24,529 bases of DNA from Bacteroidia bacterium (GTDB taxonomy: Bacteria; Bacteroidota; Bacteroidia; Bacteroidales; Dysgonomonadaceae), in the NCBI GenBank assembly GCA_030539475.1, contig JAUNRY010000006.1, positions 1 to 24,529 of the forward strand. Direction: 5' to 3'. Positions 1 through 9,465 of this stretch are shown here, in pieces. Below the pieces are notes generated by a model that did no database searches, had not been told where the DNA came from, and saw only the letters and a program-made list of their open reading frames with translations. Each line of letters begins with the position of its first letter. Position 1 is the first letter of the stretch. Position numbers and translations under genes: made by a program.

Positions 1-36
1 CGCTTTTAACACAAATACTACCGCGTATGGGACGAA

Positions 37-104
37 TACTTTTGTTTTCACTTATTTTATAAACGGGTTCCACACACAAATGACAAAATTATTGTGTAAT
101 TTTG
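37..104 (+). promoter_or_regulatory. Candidate promoter region of speA
   Basis: Two exact matches to the Bacteroidota -7 element TAnnTTTG lie upstream of speA: TACTTTTG at 37-44 and TAATTTTG at 97-104. The second sits 45 bases before the speA start codon, which would give a 5' leader of about 35-40 bases. I see no good TTTG -33 element at the expected distance from either copy, so the assignment rests on the -7 motif and position only. Confidence 0.45.
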
Positions 105-149
105 TACGGATTATAATTTCAAGTACAATAAAATAAAAATTTTTGCTTC

Positions 150-2051
150 ATGAGAAAATGGCGCATTGAAGATTCGGAAGAATTATACAACATAAACGGT
201 TGGGGCAACGGATATTTTTCCATAAACGAACAAGGAAATGTACAGGTTACTCCGCGCAAGCAATCGGGTGGTTCGGTAGATTTAAACAACTTGATGCGCG
301 AGCTTTATCTTCGCGATGTGGCGGCCCCCGTATTGGTGAGGTTCCCGGAAATTCTGGATAACCGAATCGAAAAAATCTCCACGTGTTTTGAAATCGCGGC
401 CAAAGAATACGGTTATGAGTCGCAAAACTACATTATTTATCCCATCAAGGTGAATCAGATGCGCCAGGTGGTGGAAGAAATTGTAACGTACGGAAAACGG
501 TTTAACATTGGCCTGGAAGCGGGCTCCAAGCCGGAGCTGCACGCCGTTCTGGCCATTAACGAAAGCGAAGAATCCATCATTATCTGCAACGGCTACAAAG
601 ACGAGAGCTATATAGAACTGGCTTTGCTGGCGAAGAAAATGGGCAAAGAGGTTTTTATCGTGATTGAAAAACTCAACGAGTTGGAGCTAACCCTTGAAGT
701 TGCCAAACGGCTGAAAGTGAAGCCCAACATCGGAATTCGCGTAAAACTGGCGAGTTCGGGAAGCGGAAAATGGGAAGAGTCGGGCGGCGACGCAAGCAAA
801 TTCGGCTTGAATTCCAGCGAATTGCTCGAAGCGCTGGAACTGCTCAAACAACACAAAATGACCGATTGTTTCCGATTGATTCACTTCCACATCGGCAGCC
901 AGATAACCAAAATACGGCGCATAAAAACCGCTTTGCGCGAGGCTTCGCAATTCTACGTGCAGCTTCATAGGTTGGGTTTCAAGATTGAATTTGTGGATAT
1001 CGGCGGCGGACTGGGCGTGGATTACGACGGCACACGCTCATCGTACAGCGAAAACAGCATCAACTACTCCATTCAGGAATACGTGAACGACTCTGTTTTT
1101 TCGTTCGTAGATGCGGCCAACAAAAACGAAATACCGCACCCCAAAATTATTACCGAATCGGGACGGGCGCTTACGGCGCACCACTCGGTGCTTATTTTTG
1201 AAGTACTGGAAACCGCCACGCTTCCCGAGTGGAGCGACGAGGTGGAAATTCAGGAAGAAGACCACGAACTGGTGAAAGAACTGTACAAAATCTGGGACAA
1301 CCTTTCGCATCCGCGCATGCTGGAAGCCTGGCACGACGCGCAGCAGATAAGGGAAGAGTCGCTCGATTTGTTCAGCCTGGGGATGCTCGATTTAAAAACG
1401 CGCGCACAAGTGGAACAGTTGTATTTTTCCATTATCCGCGAAATAAATATCACGATAAACCGTGCGAAGCACGCTCCGGAGGAGTTGCGACAGCTTTCGT
1501 CGTTGTTGCCGGATAAGTATTTCTGCAATTTTTCGTTGTTTCAGTCGCTGCCGGACTCGTGGGCAATTGATCAGGTTTTCCCCATCATCCCCATCCACCG
1601 GTTGCATGAGAAGCCGGAACGGACAGCTACTCTACAGGATATAACGTGCGATTCCGACGGAAAAATTGCCAGTTACACGGCGCAGGGCGGTTTTCATCGG
1701 TCGTTTCTGCCGGTACATTCGCTCAAGAAAAACGAATCGTACTACATCGGGGTGTTCTTAGTGGGCGCGTATCAGGAAATTTTGGGCGATTTACACAACT
1801 TGTTCGGCGACACCAATGTGGTGCACGTGGTAACCGACGAAAACACCGGATACAAAATAGAACAGGTGATTGACGGAGAATCGGTGGCCGAAGTGCTGGA
1901 ATACGCCCAGTACAACGCCAAAAAACTGGTTAGAACCGTGGAAACATGGGTGATGAGTTCGGTGAAAAAAGGAAAAATATCGGTGGAAGAAGGGAAAGAA
2001 TTTCTCTCCAATTACCGCTCCGGATTGTACGGGTATACGTATTTGGAGTGA
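150..2051 (+). CDS. speA: Biosynthetic arginine decarboxylase SpeA
   Basis: PLP-dependent decarboxylation of L-arginine to agmatine, the first step of the agmatine route to putrescine and spermidine, in the cytosol. The 633-residue length is typical of the SpeA (fold III, alanine racemase-like) family. The motif YPIKVNQ puts the PLP-binding lysine at about K100. The glycine-rich VDIGGGLGVDYDG segment and the SGRALTAHHSV segment are phosphate- and cofactor-binding regions of this family. The C-terminal CNFSLFQSLPDSWAIDQ and LGDLHNLFGDTN stretches are also characteristic. The ATG at 150 is chosen because it gives the usual MRKWRIEDSEELYNI-like N-terminus; the ATG eight bases later is out of frame. 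The gene has its own promoter motif upstream and a strong terminator downstream, so it appears monocistronic and unrelated to the SusCD locus that follows. No polyamine-pathway neighbour is visible here. Confidence 0.96.
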   Translation: MRKWRIEDSEELYNINGWGNGYFSINEQGNVQVTPRKQSGGSVDLNNLMRELYLRDVAAPVLVRFPEILDNRIEKISTCFEIAAKEYGYESQNYIIYPIKVNQMRQVVEEIVTYGKRFNIGLEAGSKPELHAVLAINESEESIIICNGYKDESYIELALLAKKMGKEVFIVIEKLNELELTLEVAKRLKVKPNIGIRVKLASSGSGKWEESGGDASKFGLNSSELLEALELLKQHKMTDCFRLIHFHIGSQITKIRRIKTALREASQFYVQLHRLGFKIEFVDIGGGLGVDYDGTRSSYSENSINYSIQEYVNDSVFSFVDAANKNEIPHPKIITESGRALTAHHSVLIFEVLETATLPEWSDEVEIQEEDHELVKELYKIWDNLSHPRMLEAWHDAQQIREESLDLFSLGMLDLKTRAQVEQLYFSIIREINITINRAKHAPEELRQLSSLLPDKYFCNFSLFQSLPDSWAIDQVFPIIPIHRLHEKPERTATLQDITCDSDGKIASYTAQGGFHRSFLPVHSLKKNESYYIGVFLVGAYQEILGDLHNLFGDTNVVHVVTDENTGYKIEQVIDGESVAEVLEYAQYNAKKLVRTVETWVMSSVKKGKISVEEGKEFLSNYRSGLYGYTYLE

Positions 2052-2112
2052 GGAGGCTCGGTAAAAAGATGATAGAGAAGTTTAGGTAACTTTTTCCTCA
2101 ATAAAAACAATT

Positions 2113-2160
2113 CACACGAGGGTGTCGGTCAAAACCGATATCCTCGTGTGTTTTATTATT
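2113..2160 (+). terminator. Intrinsic terminator after speA
   Basis: A 17-base-pair stem (arms 2113-2129 and 2134-2150, beginning CACACGAGG and ending CCTCGTGTG) closes over a 4-base loop. It contains only two G-U wobbles and is followed by TTTTATTATT. It starts 61 bases after the speA stop and should isolate speA from the downstream sigma factor gene. Confidence 0.9.
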
Positions 2161-2459
2161 AAGAAACCTCTGATAACGGAAAAGATATATCTGGGATGTT
2201 CAAAAAAGTTCGGAAAACAGGAAATTGACACAAACTATAAGCATTAAAAATGATTGATAGGATAGCTTGAAACCGGACTGAAATGTAAATAGAAATGCCA
2301 GCAAAGTACTGCCAAAACTAAAAATGGGCTCCGGCAACAAGGGATAAATGGGCGGAGCAACATCGTGCAACTGTTTAGGGCAATTGAAACTCCAACGTTA
2401 GCAAATTTCCATAATTCAGTTTTTTTTCTTTAATTTGTGTTTCATTAAAACAGAAGCAC
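2161..2459. other. Gene-free spacer between speA and the sigma factor
   Basis: About 300 AT-rich bases with no supported ORF on either strand, no tRNA-like cloverleaf and no long repeat that I can see. The last 55 bases hold a T-rich tract and the only promoter-like motif found. A small RNA or leader cannot be excluded, but nothing in the sequence specifically indicates one. Confidence 0.5.
2406..2437 (+). promoter_or_regulatory. Weak candidate promoter of the ECF sigma gene
   Basis: TTAATTTG at 2430-2437 matches the TAnnTTTG -7 consensus except at position 2. TTTC at 2406-2409 is one mismatch from the TTTG -33 element, with a 20-base spacing. The motif ends 22 bases before the proposed GTG start. 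Position and spacing fit, but both elements are imperfect. Confidence 0.3.
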
Positions 2460-2993
2460 GTGAAATCAAAAAACGAAATAGAAGCTATTTACAACACGTA
2501 TGTAGATAACCTCTATTCGTATGCTTTTGCATTGGGGTTTAAAAAACACGTGATCATGGATGCAATTCACGACGTTTTTTGCAAATTGTGTACCGAAGAC
2601 AAATCGTTTGGCGACGTTGTATCCGTTCAATCGTATTTAACAAAATCACTGAAAAACAGATTGATTGATATTTACAAATCTCAGAAAATCAAAATTGACA
2701 TTGCATCGTCAAATGTAGAACTCATTCTGTCTCATACCGAAACGGCCGAAGACAAACTAATAACCGCCGAAGATGAAAACAAAATAAAACAAACGGTTAA
2801 TGAAATGATTCAGTCGCTCAGCCCCCGACAACAGGAAATAATTATTCTGCGCTATGTGGAAAACCTCTCCTACGAAGAAATATCGCTAAAAATGAACATC
2901 AGCTACTCTTCGTGCCGCAAGCTCATGCACAAAGCCGTGGAAACCCTACGCATAAAATATCCGTTTTTTGCCTTATATCTATTGCTCATTTAA
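2460..2993 (+). CDS. ECF-family RNA polymerase sigma factor
   Basis: A 177-residue sigma-70-family factor of the extracytoplasmic function type, which would direct RNA polymerase to a small regulon once freed from its anti-sigma factor. Region 2 spans about residues 9-75 (IEAIYNTYVDNLYSYAF, then the ..AIHDVFCKL.. helix and SYLTKSLKNRLIDIYKSQK, the -10-binding part). Region 4 spans about 112-165 (SLSPRQQEIIILRYVENLSYEEI followed by a helix-turn-helix ending in RKLMHKAV). The linker between them is short, and no sigma 1.1 or region 3 is present. The start is a GTG at 2460; no ATG lies close by, and the first methionines downstream would cut into region 2. The gene immediately precedes a FecR-type anti-sigma gene and a SusC with an STN domain, the usual Bacteroidota order for substrate-induced SusCD loci. 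Confidence 0.92.
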   Translation: MKSKNEIEAIYNTYVDNLYSYAFALGFKKHVIMDAIHDVFCKLCTEDKSFGDVVSVQSYLTKSLKNRLIDIYKSQKIKIDIASSNVELILSHTETAEDKLITAEDENKIKQTVNEMIQSLSPRQQEIIILRYVENLSYEEISLKMNISYSSCRKLMHKAVETLRIKYPFFALYLLLI

Positions 2994-3005
2994 AAGAGAA
3001 CATTC

Positions 3006-3020
3006 GCATCAGACTGATGC
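3006..3020. repeat. Short perfect palindrome between sigma and FecR genes
   Basis: GCATCAG-A-CTGATGC is a 7+1+7 inverted repeat in the 140-base gap between the sigma stop and the FecR start. The centre is too short for a stable full-length hairpin and no T-run follows, so it looks more like a protein-binding dyad than a terminator. It may also be chance. Confidence 0.3.
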
Positions 3021-3133
3021 AATTCCACCTCAATATGTTAAAAAGTAAAAGTTTTTCCATTTTTTAGGGAACAAAATAAAACCCGTGTCGTCTTCAAGCA
3101 AAACCCCTATTATCCGTAAAACGGTTTTTGCTT

Positions 3134-4321
3134 ATGACAACCTCTAAAAATCCGGGCTATAAAAGCTATATCGAACTTCTACAAGACAAAACCTTTGTTC
3201 AGTGGCGTATCGCGCCATCAGAAGAGGTTGCAAATTATTGGGAGAACATTATCGAGAATAATCCTCAACTAAAGATAGAGACATTAAAAGCCGACAACTA
3301 TCTAAAAAAACATTTTTCTGAAGAAAATCAGTTAACAGATAAAAACAAAGCGGAGCTTTTTAACAGCATCGCGGATTTTATTTCGAAAAAACAGAAGAGC
3401 CGCCCCGCACTGATAAAGCTACTCCCCTATGTTATAGCGGCTTGTATTGTAGTTTTTGTGGCCGGAGGGTTATTTCTGCACCAGCTGTACAAAAAACAAA
3501 ATACCCCATTAACTACGTTAGTGGAAGGAAACACGCAAACTCCCGAAGACATCCGCCTGATAACCGGCAACACAATCTCCACTTTTAAGCAGGATATTGA
3601 AATAAAAGTAGAAAACGGAATAGCCTTTATTGACGAAGGAAGCCAAAACGAAAAGAAAATAGAAATTGAAGACGCCACAACCGTCAATAAACTGATTGTG
3701 CCATACGGAAAACGTTCAAAAATACAACTTCCCGACGGCAGCATCGTGTGGCTGAACTCCGGCACCACGCTTGAGTTCCCTTCGGAATTTGCCGGAGAAA
3801 AGCGGGAAATACACCTTCAAGGAGAAATATACATAGAAGTGGCGACGGATAAAGACAGTCCGTTATACGTCCACACTCCCCGGTTCAGTGTTGAAGCATT
3901 GGGCACTGCGTTCAATGTATCGGCATACAATCCGCTTGAATTAGCCGCCGTGTTGGTGGAAGGACGCATTAACGTTCACTCAAATAACAACAAAAAAGAA
4001 GTATTGCCCAATGAAATAGCCATCATTGACGAAATGGGCAACATTTCCACAAAACAAACACAAACGGAAAGTTACACAAGCTGGAAAAACGGCTACCTCT
4101 TATTCGAAGATACGCCCATAGCAATGGTGTTAACACAAATAGAACGCTATTACAACCTGAAATTCAGGTATGCGCAGAACAGCAGCCTGCAAAACATTAC
4201 GTGTACCGGCAAACTATACTTGTCTGACAATATAGACCACATAATGCGTTCGATGTCGTTGCTCACAAACACCACATACACGCGAAAAGGCAATGCAATT
4301 ATTCTCACAAACGAACAATAA
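3134..4321 (+). CDS. FecR-family anti-sigma factor (inner-membrane signal relay)
   Basis: A single-pass inner-membrane protein that would hold the upstream ECF sigma factor and transmit a signal from the outer-membrane transducer. At 395 residues it has the standard Bacteroidota FecR architecture. A cytoplasmic N-terminal region (about 1-92) should bind sigma. One hydrophobic segment lies at about 93-117 (LIKLLPYVIAACIVVFVAGG). The periplasmic FecR domain at about 186-283 includes LPDGSIVWLNSGT, GEIYIEV and FSVEALGTAFNV. A C-terminal DUF4974-type domain at about 323-391 starts LLFEDTPIAMVLTQIERYY. I start at the ATG at 3134, two codons inside the longest frame, which opens with TTG at 3128. 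It lies 140 bases after the sigma gene and 60 bases before the SusC gene whose STN domain is its expected partner. Confidence 0.93.
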   Translation: MTTSKNPGYKSYIELLQDKTFVQWRIAPSEEVANYWENIIENNPQLKIETLKADNYLKKHFSEENQLTDKNKAELFNSIADFISKKQKSRPALIKLLPYVIAACIVVFVAGGLFLHQLYKKQNTPLTTLVEGNTQTPEDIRLITGNTISTFKQDIEIKVENGIAFIDEGSQNEKKIEIEDATTVNKLIVPYGKRSKIQLPDGSIVWLNSGTTLEFPSEFAGEKREIHLQGEIYIEVATDKDSPLYVHTPRFSVEALGTAFNVSAYNPLELAAVLVEGRINVHSNNNKKEVLPNEIAIIDEMGNISTKQTQTESYTSWKNGYLLFEDTPIAMVLTQIERYYNLKFRYAQNSSLQNITCTGKLYLSDNIDHIMRSMSLLTNTTYTRKGNAIILTNEQ

Positions 4322-4381
4322 CAACTTATTGAAACCAAATTTTGTAATTTTTTTCACCAAACAGTGTTAATTTTTATTTGT

Positions 4382-7300
4382 ATGAAGCATTTTTTAAATA
4401 ATAAACAAAACCGATTCTGCACTCAGAAGCACCTGAGAAAGATTCCGGTATTGCTGCTATTGTTTTTATCTGTTTCATATACATCGTTGCATTCTCAGAA
4501 CAACTTCACATTGAAAATGAAAGATGTTTCGCTTCGGCAAATTTTTAACGAAATTGAGAAAAAAAGCGATTATGTATTCTTGTTTTCAAACAGCCTCAGA
4601 GACGAAGCCGACAGAAAAACAGATATAGATGTTTCCTCAAAAAACATAGAAGAAGTGCTGGCAATTATTACAAAAAACACAAATATTGTATATGAAATTC
4701 TGGGGAAACAAATCATACTCTACAAAAACAACCACAACATCGATGAAAAGGAAGAAAATAAATTCACCCGGCCCCCGCAATCTACCGTGGCCATTAGCGG
4801 CAAAGTAAGGGATGAAGATGGACACGAAATTCCCGGAGTTGCCGTAATTATTGCCGAAACCAGGCGGGGAACGGCAACCGACGAACAAGGAAACTTCAGC
4901 CTGAACCTCTTTCCCAACGAAAAAACGTTGATTTTTTCGTGCGTGGGAATGAACAGGGTGATAACCGCGGTAAGAAACCAAACTGAATTTAATATAGTAC
5001 TCAAATACGACCACGAATTACTGCACGAGCTTATCGTAACCGGCTACCAAACCATTTCCAGAGAACAAGCTACCGGCTCGTTTGTTTCCATAAGCCCTCA
5101 GGCTTATAAGGGAAAATTACAAACAGACATTATTTCAAGGCTTGAGGGGTTGGTGCCGGGATTGGTTAAAAGCCCGGAAGGCAGGCTTTCCCTGCGCGGC
5201 ATTGTTTCCCTGAAGGGAGATACACAACCTCTTTTCGTGGTTGACGGAACACCGTTTGAAGGCAATATAAAAAGCATAAACCCCTCCATTATCGAAAACA
5301 TCACCGTGTTGAAAGACGCGGCAGCCGCTTCCATCTATGGCGCCAGGGCGGCCAACGGAGTTATTGTTATTTCCACAAAAAAAGGCCCCGCAGATGGGAA
5401 AACTCACATTTCCTACGATGGAAGCGTAAGAATTACTTCAAAACCCAACTTCGATTACCTGAATTTAATCAATAGCAAAGAACTGGTTGATTTGCAAGTA
5501 CACGGGTTCAAGTATCACCAGGATTCCTGGCACACCCAAAACCCCAGGCTGGCGCTGAATCCCGTGCTCGAACTGCTTTATAAGCACAAAGCCAGGTTAA
5601 TTACGGGCGACGAGTTAAACCAAGGATTAAACGCATACAGAGCCTTAGACAACCGCGAGCAATTGAAAGAAGAATTTCTACGCACCGCAATCACACAGCA
5701 GCACAACCTCACGTTTGCCGGCGGAAACGAAAAAAACCGGCACTTCGCCTCATTGAATTACCTGAGCAACCAAGACACCCGCCGGCACATAAAGAAAGAC
5801 GAGCAAATAGGATTCACTTTCAGAAACAACTCCCACTACTTCAACTGGCTGACATCCGATTTCGGCGTAGCGGGAAGTTTCAACACCTTTGCATCGGAAG
5901 AAGGAATGGGCGATTTAACCCGGTTTCTGGAGTACACTCCCACGTATTATATGCTGAGAGACCACACAGGAGAACCTCTTGAAGTAATTTTAACAAAATC
6001 GCAGCAAGAATTACAGCGTCTGAGAGACATCGGGCTAAAAGATGAAAGCTATAACCCGATAAGAGACAGAGGAGAAGAAACCCAACTAAATAAAAGCAAT
6101 TATTTCAGAATACACGCCGCGCTGAACCTTAAATTCACCGAAAACCTCAATATGGATATAAACTACCAGACCGAGTTCACATCGGGAAAAGAAAAACGGC
6201 TGTTCACAGAACATTCTCATTACATGAGAAATATGATTAACGATGCGGCGCAATACAACCCCGAAACAAAAAAAATAACCTACAACATTCCCGAAGGAGG
6301 GCATTTAAGGGAAAGACGATTCGACACCTATTCCTACACCCTGCGCACGCAGTTGAATTACACCAAAAACATATCCGTCCATTACTTCTCTGGACTGCTG
6401 GGCGCGGAACGACGCCTGGTAAGAAGCGCCGGAACAAATGCTTATTTTTTCGGGTACGACGACACAGGGCTGGGGCACAAACTCGTGAACCCGCGCGGAA
6501 TGGCTCCCTTGATGGGAACCGAATCCGTATTCGGGGATTTTTACTTCTACCCACACGCTTTTCAGAACGTAACACACACCGACGACCGCTTTGTATCGTT
6601 CTACGCAAACGCAGCCTATTCTTTCGCCGGAAAATACAAACTAACAGGCAGCATACGCACCGACCAGTCAAACCTCTTCGGCACCGACCCCAGCCACCAA
6701 TACCGCCCCCTGTGGTCATTGGGCGCGGGTTGGAACGTAACGCGCGAGTCCTTTATGCAATCACAAAACATTGTTTCCACATTAGAAATGAGAGCTTCTT
6801 ACGGAATCGGTGGAAACATTCCAAAAGATGTGGGGCCGTATTTAACGTTAACAGGCCCGGAATACAGCCAATGGCACGATGATTTTGAGTTATACATGCA
6901 ACAACCTCCCAATCCGCTTTTGCGATGGGAAAAAACAGCCTCCACAAACCTGGGGCTCGATTTCGGGTTTTTAAACAACCGCATTGCGGGAAGCATCGAT
7001 TTTTACAACAAAAAAACCACCGACCTGCTGGGGTTCAGAGAAACAGACGACACGCGTGGTTGGGAAAGGCAAATGCTCAATTACGGCGCGATGAAAAACA
7101 CGGGAATGGAATTTTCGTTGCATACACTCAACATTGACACCGGAAATTTCGTATGGAATACCACCCTCAACTTCAGCTACAACAAAAACCGGCTTATGGA
7201 TGTGGATGACGCGGATATGAGCGTTTTCGGGTACCTGCGAGACAATGTTTTCGTAAAAGGATATCCCGCGTACAGTTTATTCGGCACGCGCTTTGCCGGG

Positions 7301-7915
7301 CTCGATTCAATGAGAGGAGAACCTTTGTATTACGACAGCCTTAACGAAAAACACGCCGAACTCACTTCCGTAAACGATTTGGTGTACAAAGGCACCACCG
7401 TACCGCCCTATCACGCCTCGTTTACGAGCAACTTTAATTACAAAAACCTGGGGCTCTCGTTCCTCTTTGTTTATTACGGCGGCCACGTAATCCGAAACGT
7501 AGCAAGCCCTTACCTCAGTTATGCCCCCACCCACAACGTAACAAAAGAAATTCTGAATATTTGGAAAGAACCGGGTGACGAAAAAAATCCCCTGGCCACA
7601 CCCGCTTTCACCGGCACATACGTTTTTCCTGAAATGGAAATGCTGTGGTATGCTGCCGACAGGCATGTATTGGAAGGAAATTACATTAAACTACGAGACA
7701 TTTCCTTAACGTATAGTTTTGGAAAAAATTTGCTTTCGAACCTGAAAATTGAATCGATGATGGCAGCCCTGCAAATTCAAAATGCGGCATCGTGGTACGC
7801 CAACAATAAGAACTTCGACCCCGAAACAGCATCGATAAACGAATACACGGGAGCAGGATTAAAAAGCCTGCCCATTCCAGCTTCATACACGCTGGGCTTG
7901 TCCGTAAATTTTTAA
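4382..7915 (+). CDS. SusC-like TonB-dependent transporter/transducer with STN domain
   Basis: An outer-membrane TonB-dependent channel of the SusC/RagA type that should import a ligand held by the SusD partner and report its presence to FecR. From the ATG at 4382 it has 1177 residues. A signal peptide covers about 1-39. An STN signalling domain lies at about 42-114 (FTLKMKDVSLRQIFNEIEKK). A carboxypeptidase D regulatory-like domain lies at about 138-206 (ISGKVRDEDGHEIPGVAV). The plug lies at about 213-335, with VDGTPF and SIYGARAANGVIVISTKKG, followed by a beta-barrel ending in an aromatic residue (LSVNF). The frame extends six codons upstream to a GTG at 4364, but the ATG gives the better signal peptide. 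The STN domain marks it as a transducer, unlike the second SusC in this window. The SusD gene starts 11 bases after its stop. The substrate cannot be read from the sequence. Confidence 0.94.
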   Translation: MKHFLNNKQNRFCTQKHLRKIPVLLLLFLSVSYTSLHSQNNFTLKMKDVSLRQIFNEIEKKSDYVFLFSNSLRDEADRKTDIDVSSKNIEEVLAIITKNTNIVYEILGKQIILYKNNHNIDEKEENKFTRPPQSTVAISGKVRDEDGHEIPGVAVIIAETRRGTATDEQGNFSLNLFPNEKTLIFSCVGMNRVITAVRNQTEFNIVLKYDHELLHELIVTGYQTISREQATGSFVSISPQAYKGKLQTDIISRLEGLVPGLVKSPEGRLSLRGIVSLKGDTQPLFVVDGTPFEGNIKSINPSIIENITVLKDAAAASIYGARAANGVIVISTKKGPADGKTHISYDGSVRITSKPNFDYLNLINSKELVDLQVHGFKYHQDSWHTQNPRLALNPVLELLYKHKARLITGDELNQGLNAYRALDNREQLKEEFLRTAITQQHNLTFAGGNEKNRHFASLNYLSNQDTRRHIKKDEQIGFTFRNNSHYFNWLTSDFGVAGSFNTFASEEGMGDLTRFLEYTPTYYMLRDHTGEPLEVILTKSQQELQRLRDIGLKDESYNPIRDRGEETQLNKSNYFRIHAALNLKFTENLNMDINYQTEFTSGKEKRLFTEHSHYMRNMINDAAQYNPETKKITYNIPEGGHLRERRFDTYSYTLRTQLNYTKNISVHYFSGLLGAERRLVRSAGTNAYFFGYDDTGLGHKLVNPRGMAPLMGTESVFGDFYFYPHAFQNVTHTDDRFVSFYANAAYSFAGKYKLTGSIRTDQSNLFGTDPSHQYRPLWSLGAGWNVTRESFMQSQNIVSTLEMRASYGIGGNIPKDVGPYLTLTGPEYSQWHDDFELYMQQPPNPLLRWEKTASTNLGLDFGFLNNRIAGSIDFYNKKTTDLLGFRETDDTRGWERQMLNYGAMKNTGMEFSLHTLNIDTGNFVWNTTLNFSYNKNRLMDVDDADMSVFGYLRDNVFVKGYPAYSLFGTRFAGLDSMRGEPLYYDSLNEKHAELTSVNDLVYKGTTVPPYHASFTSNFNYKNLGLSFLFVYYGGHVIRNVASPYLSYAPTHNVTKEILNIWKEPGDEKNPLATPAFTGTYVFPEMEMLWYAADRHVLEGNYIKLRDISLTYSFGKNLLSNLKIESMMAALQIQNAASWYANNKNFDPETASINEYTGAGLKSLPIPASYTLGLSVNF

Positions 7916-7926
7916 ACGCACCGAAA

Positions 7927-9408
7927 ATGAAAAAGCAGATACTGATATTTTTTCTACTTGCAGGGTTGGCCGGATGCGATAAATTTCTGGATATAAAGCC
8001 CAAAGGAGAAGTAATTCCCGAAACCGCGAAAGATTTCGATAATTTACTAAACAGCCAGTTCTTGGTAATCGGAGCAGAAGTGTACCCCAACATTATGACC
8101 GATGACGTACATATCCCTACAGTTGATGAATATGGAATAACCGGAATAAACACCATAAACCGGTACACGAAAAACTTATACACTTTTCAGAAAGAAGTTT
8201 TCGGCGAATCGGAAAGCGATAACTACTGGAGCAGGTCATACAACCGCATATACAACTACAACACTATCATAGAACGGGTTCTATCGGCCACACACGGCAC
8301 AGAATCCGAAAAAAGAGCCCTCCGGGCGGAAGCGCTCGTGGGCAGAGCTTTCGACTACCTGATGCTGGTTAACGCGTATGCAAAACATTACGATGCAAAC
8401 ACAGCCAAAACCGATTTGGCCGTACCGCTCATCCTCACCGGAAACGTACCCGACGGAACCCTCACCCGCGCCACCGTGGAGGAAATATACCAACAAATAA
8501 AAAATGATTTGACCGAAGCCGAAGAATTCCTGCCGGAAAATCCCAAAACAAACACTTTCAGAGCATCTGCAAAAGCAGTAAAAGGCATATTTGCCCGCAT
8601 GTATTTGTATTTGGGCGAATACGAAAAAGCCTTGAGTTACGCCAACTCACTGTTGACATCGCATCCCTACCTGTTAGATTTAAAATCCTACCATATTTCC
8701 CGCAATCCCGAAGTTGCCCATTGGCACGGGCGCATCATCAACTACCCTTACGGGAAAGACAATAAAGAAAGCATCTACCTGAAATTTCCGCCCAACGAGT
8801 ACGGGCTGAGCATGTCAGTGTTTGTTTCGCAGGAATTGCTGAACCTGTATGACCTGAAAAACGATAAACGCGCACTCCTCTATTTCAGCAACAAGTTTTA
8901 CGGATGGCCCATGGAAGGCTACGCCTATATGCCTTACATATACGTAAACGTGGGAATATCAACACCGGAGATATACCTGATTGCCGCCGAGTGCGAGGCG
9001 CGCATCGGTAACAAAAACAGGGCGTTGCAACTAATAAACACACTCAGAGACCACCGTATTTTAAACAATGTCCCGCTCACGGCCGGCACAAACGAGGAAG
9101 TTCTGAAACTGGTATTGGATGAGCGCAGGCGGGAATTACTCATGGGAGTCAGCCGTTTTATCGATTTGCGAAGGCTCAACAGAGAACCCCGGTTCGCGAA
9201 AACAATCACACGCGTTATTGAAGAAATGAAACCCATAGAAATAACCGAAACTGATAAAGAAACCGGAGAAAAATACTCCTATACCGTTTACGAAAAAACC
9301 GGCAAGGAGGATACTTACACTCTCGAAGCCAACAGCCCCCGATACGTACTGCCCATTCCGCCTAAAATTTTAAGGTTCAATCCCGGAATGCCGGATAACG
9401 AACGATAA
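7927..9408 (+). CDS. SusD/RagB-family surface lipoprotein
   Basis: Substrate-binding lid of the SusC-like channel encoded immediately upstream, expected on the cell surface. The 493-residue protein starts with a lipoprotein signal peptide whose lipobox LAGC puts the lipidated cysteine at about residue 18. The mature start CDKFLDIKPKGE is typical of SusD proteins, with acidic residues close behind the cysteine. The TPR-like helical core shows the usual signatures: a YNRIYNYNTIIERV helix, the RAEALVGRAFDYLMLVNAYAKHY segment, and late in the protein PEIYLIAAECEARIGN and LDERRRELLMGVSRFIDLRRL. The C-terminus ends with the family's LPIPPKILRFNPGMPDN-like motif. The gene follows its SusC by 11 bases, so the two are surely co-transcribed. 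Confidence 0.94.
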   Translation: MKKQILIFFLLAGLAGCDKFLDIKPKGEVIPETAKDFDNLLNSQFLVIGAEVYPNIMTDDVHIPTVDEYGITGINTINRYTKNLYTFQKEVFGESESDNYWSRSYNRIYNYNTIIERVLSATHGTESEKRALRAEALVGRAFDYLMLVNAYAKHYDANTAKTDLAVPLILTGNVPDGTLTRATVEEIYQQIKNDLTEAEEFLPENPKTNTFRASAKAVKGIFARMYLYLGEYEKALSYANSLLTSHPYLLDLKSYHISRNPEVAHWHGRIINYPYGKDNKESIYLKFPPNEYGLSMSVFVSQELLNLYDLKNDKRALLYFSNKFYGWPMEGYAYMPYIYVNVGISTPEIYLIAAECEARIGNKNRALQLINTLRDHRILNNVPLTAGTNEEVLKLVLDERRRELLMGVSRFIDLRRLNREPRFAKTITRVIEEMKPIEITETDKETGEKYSYTVYEKTGKEDTYTLEANSPRYVLPIPPKILRFNPGMPDNER

Positions 9409-9465
9409 AAACAATACAATAAACCTGTTATATATATGAATATTAAATTAAAAAAGAAACAAAAA

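Noticed and set aside
2161..2459. Possible small RNA or tRNA in the gap after speA
   Set aside because: No cloverleaf, CCA end, strong second hairpin or isolated terminator is visible beyond the speA terminator.
4364..4381. Extended GTG start for the first SusC (and similarly TTG at 3128 for FecR, ATG at 9436 for TlpA copy 1)
   Set aside because: In each case a nearby ATG gives a more normal N-terminus, and for TlpA copy 1 it aligns with the start of copy 2.
6237..6719. Arg- and Cys-rich reverse-strand frame of 160 codons inside the first SusC
   Set aside because: Composition is extreme and typical of an antisense shadow; the SusC barrel on the + strand is unambiguous.
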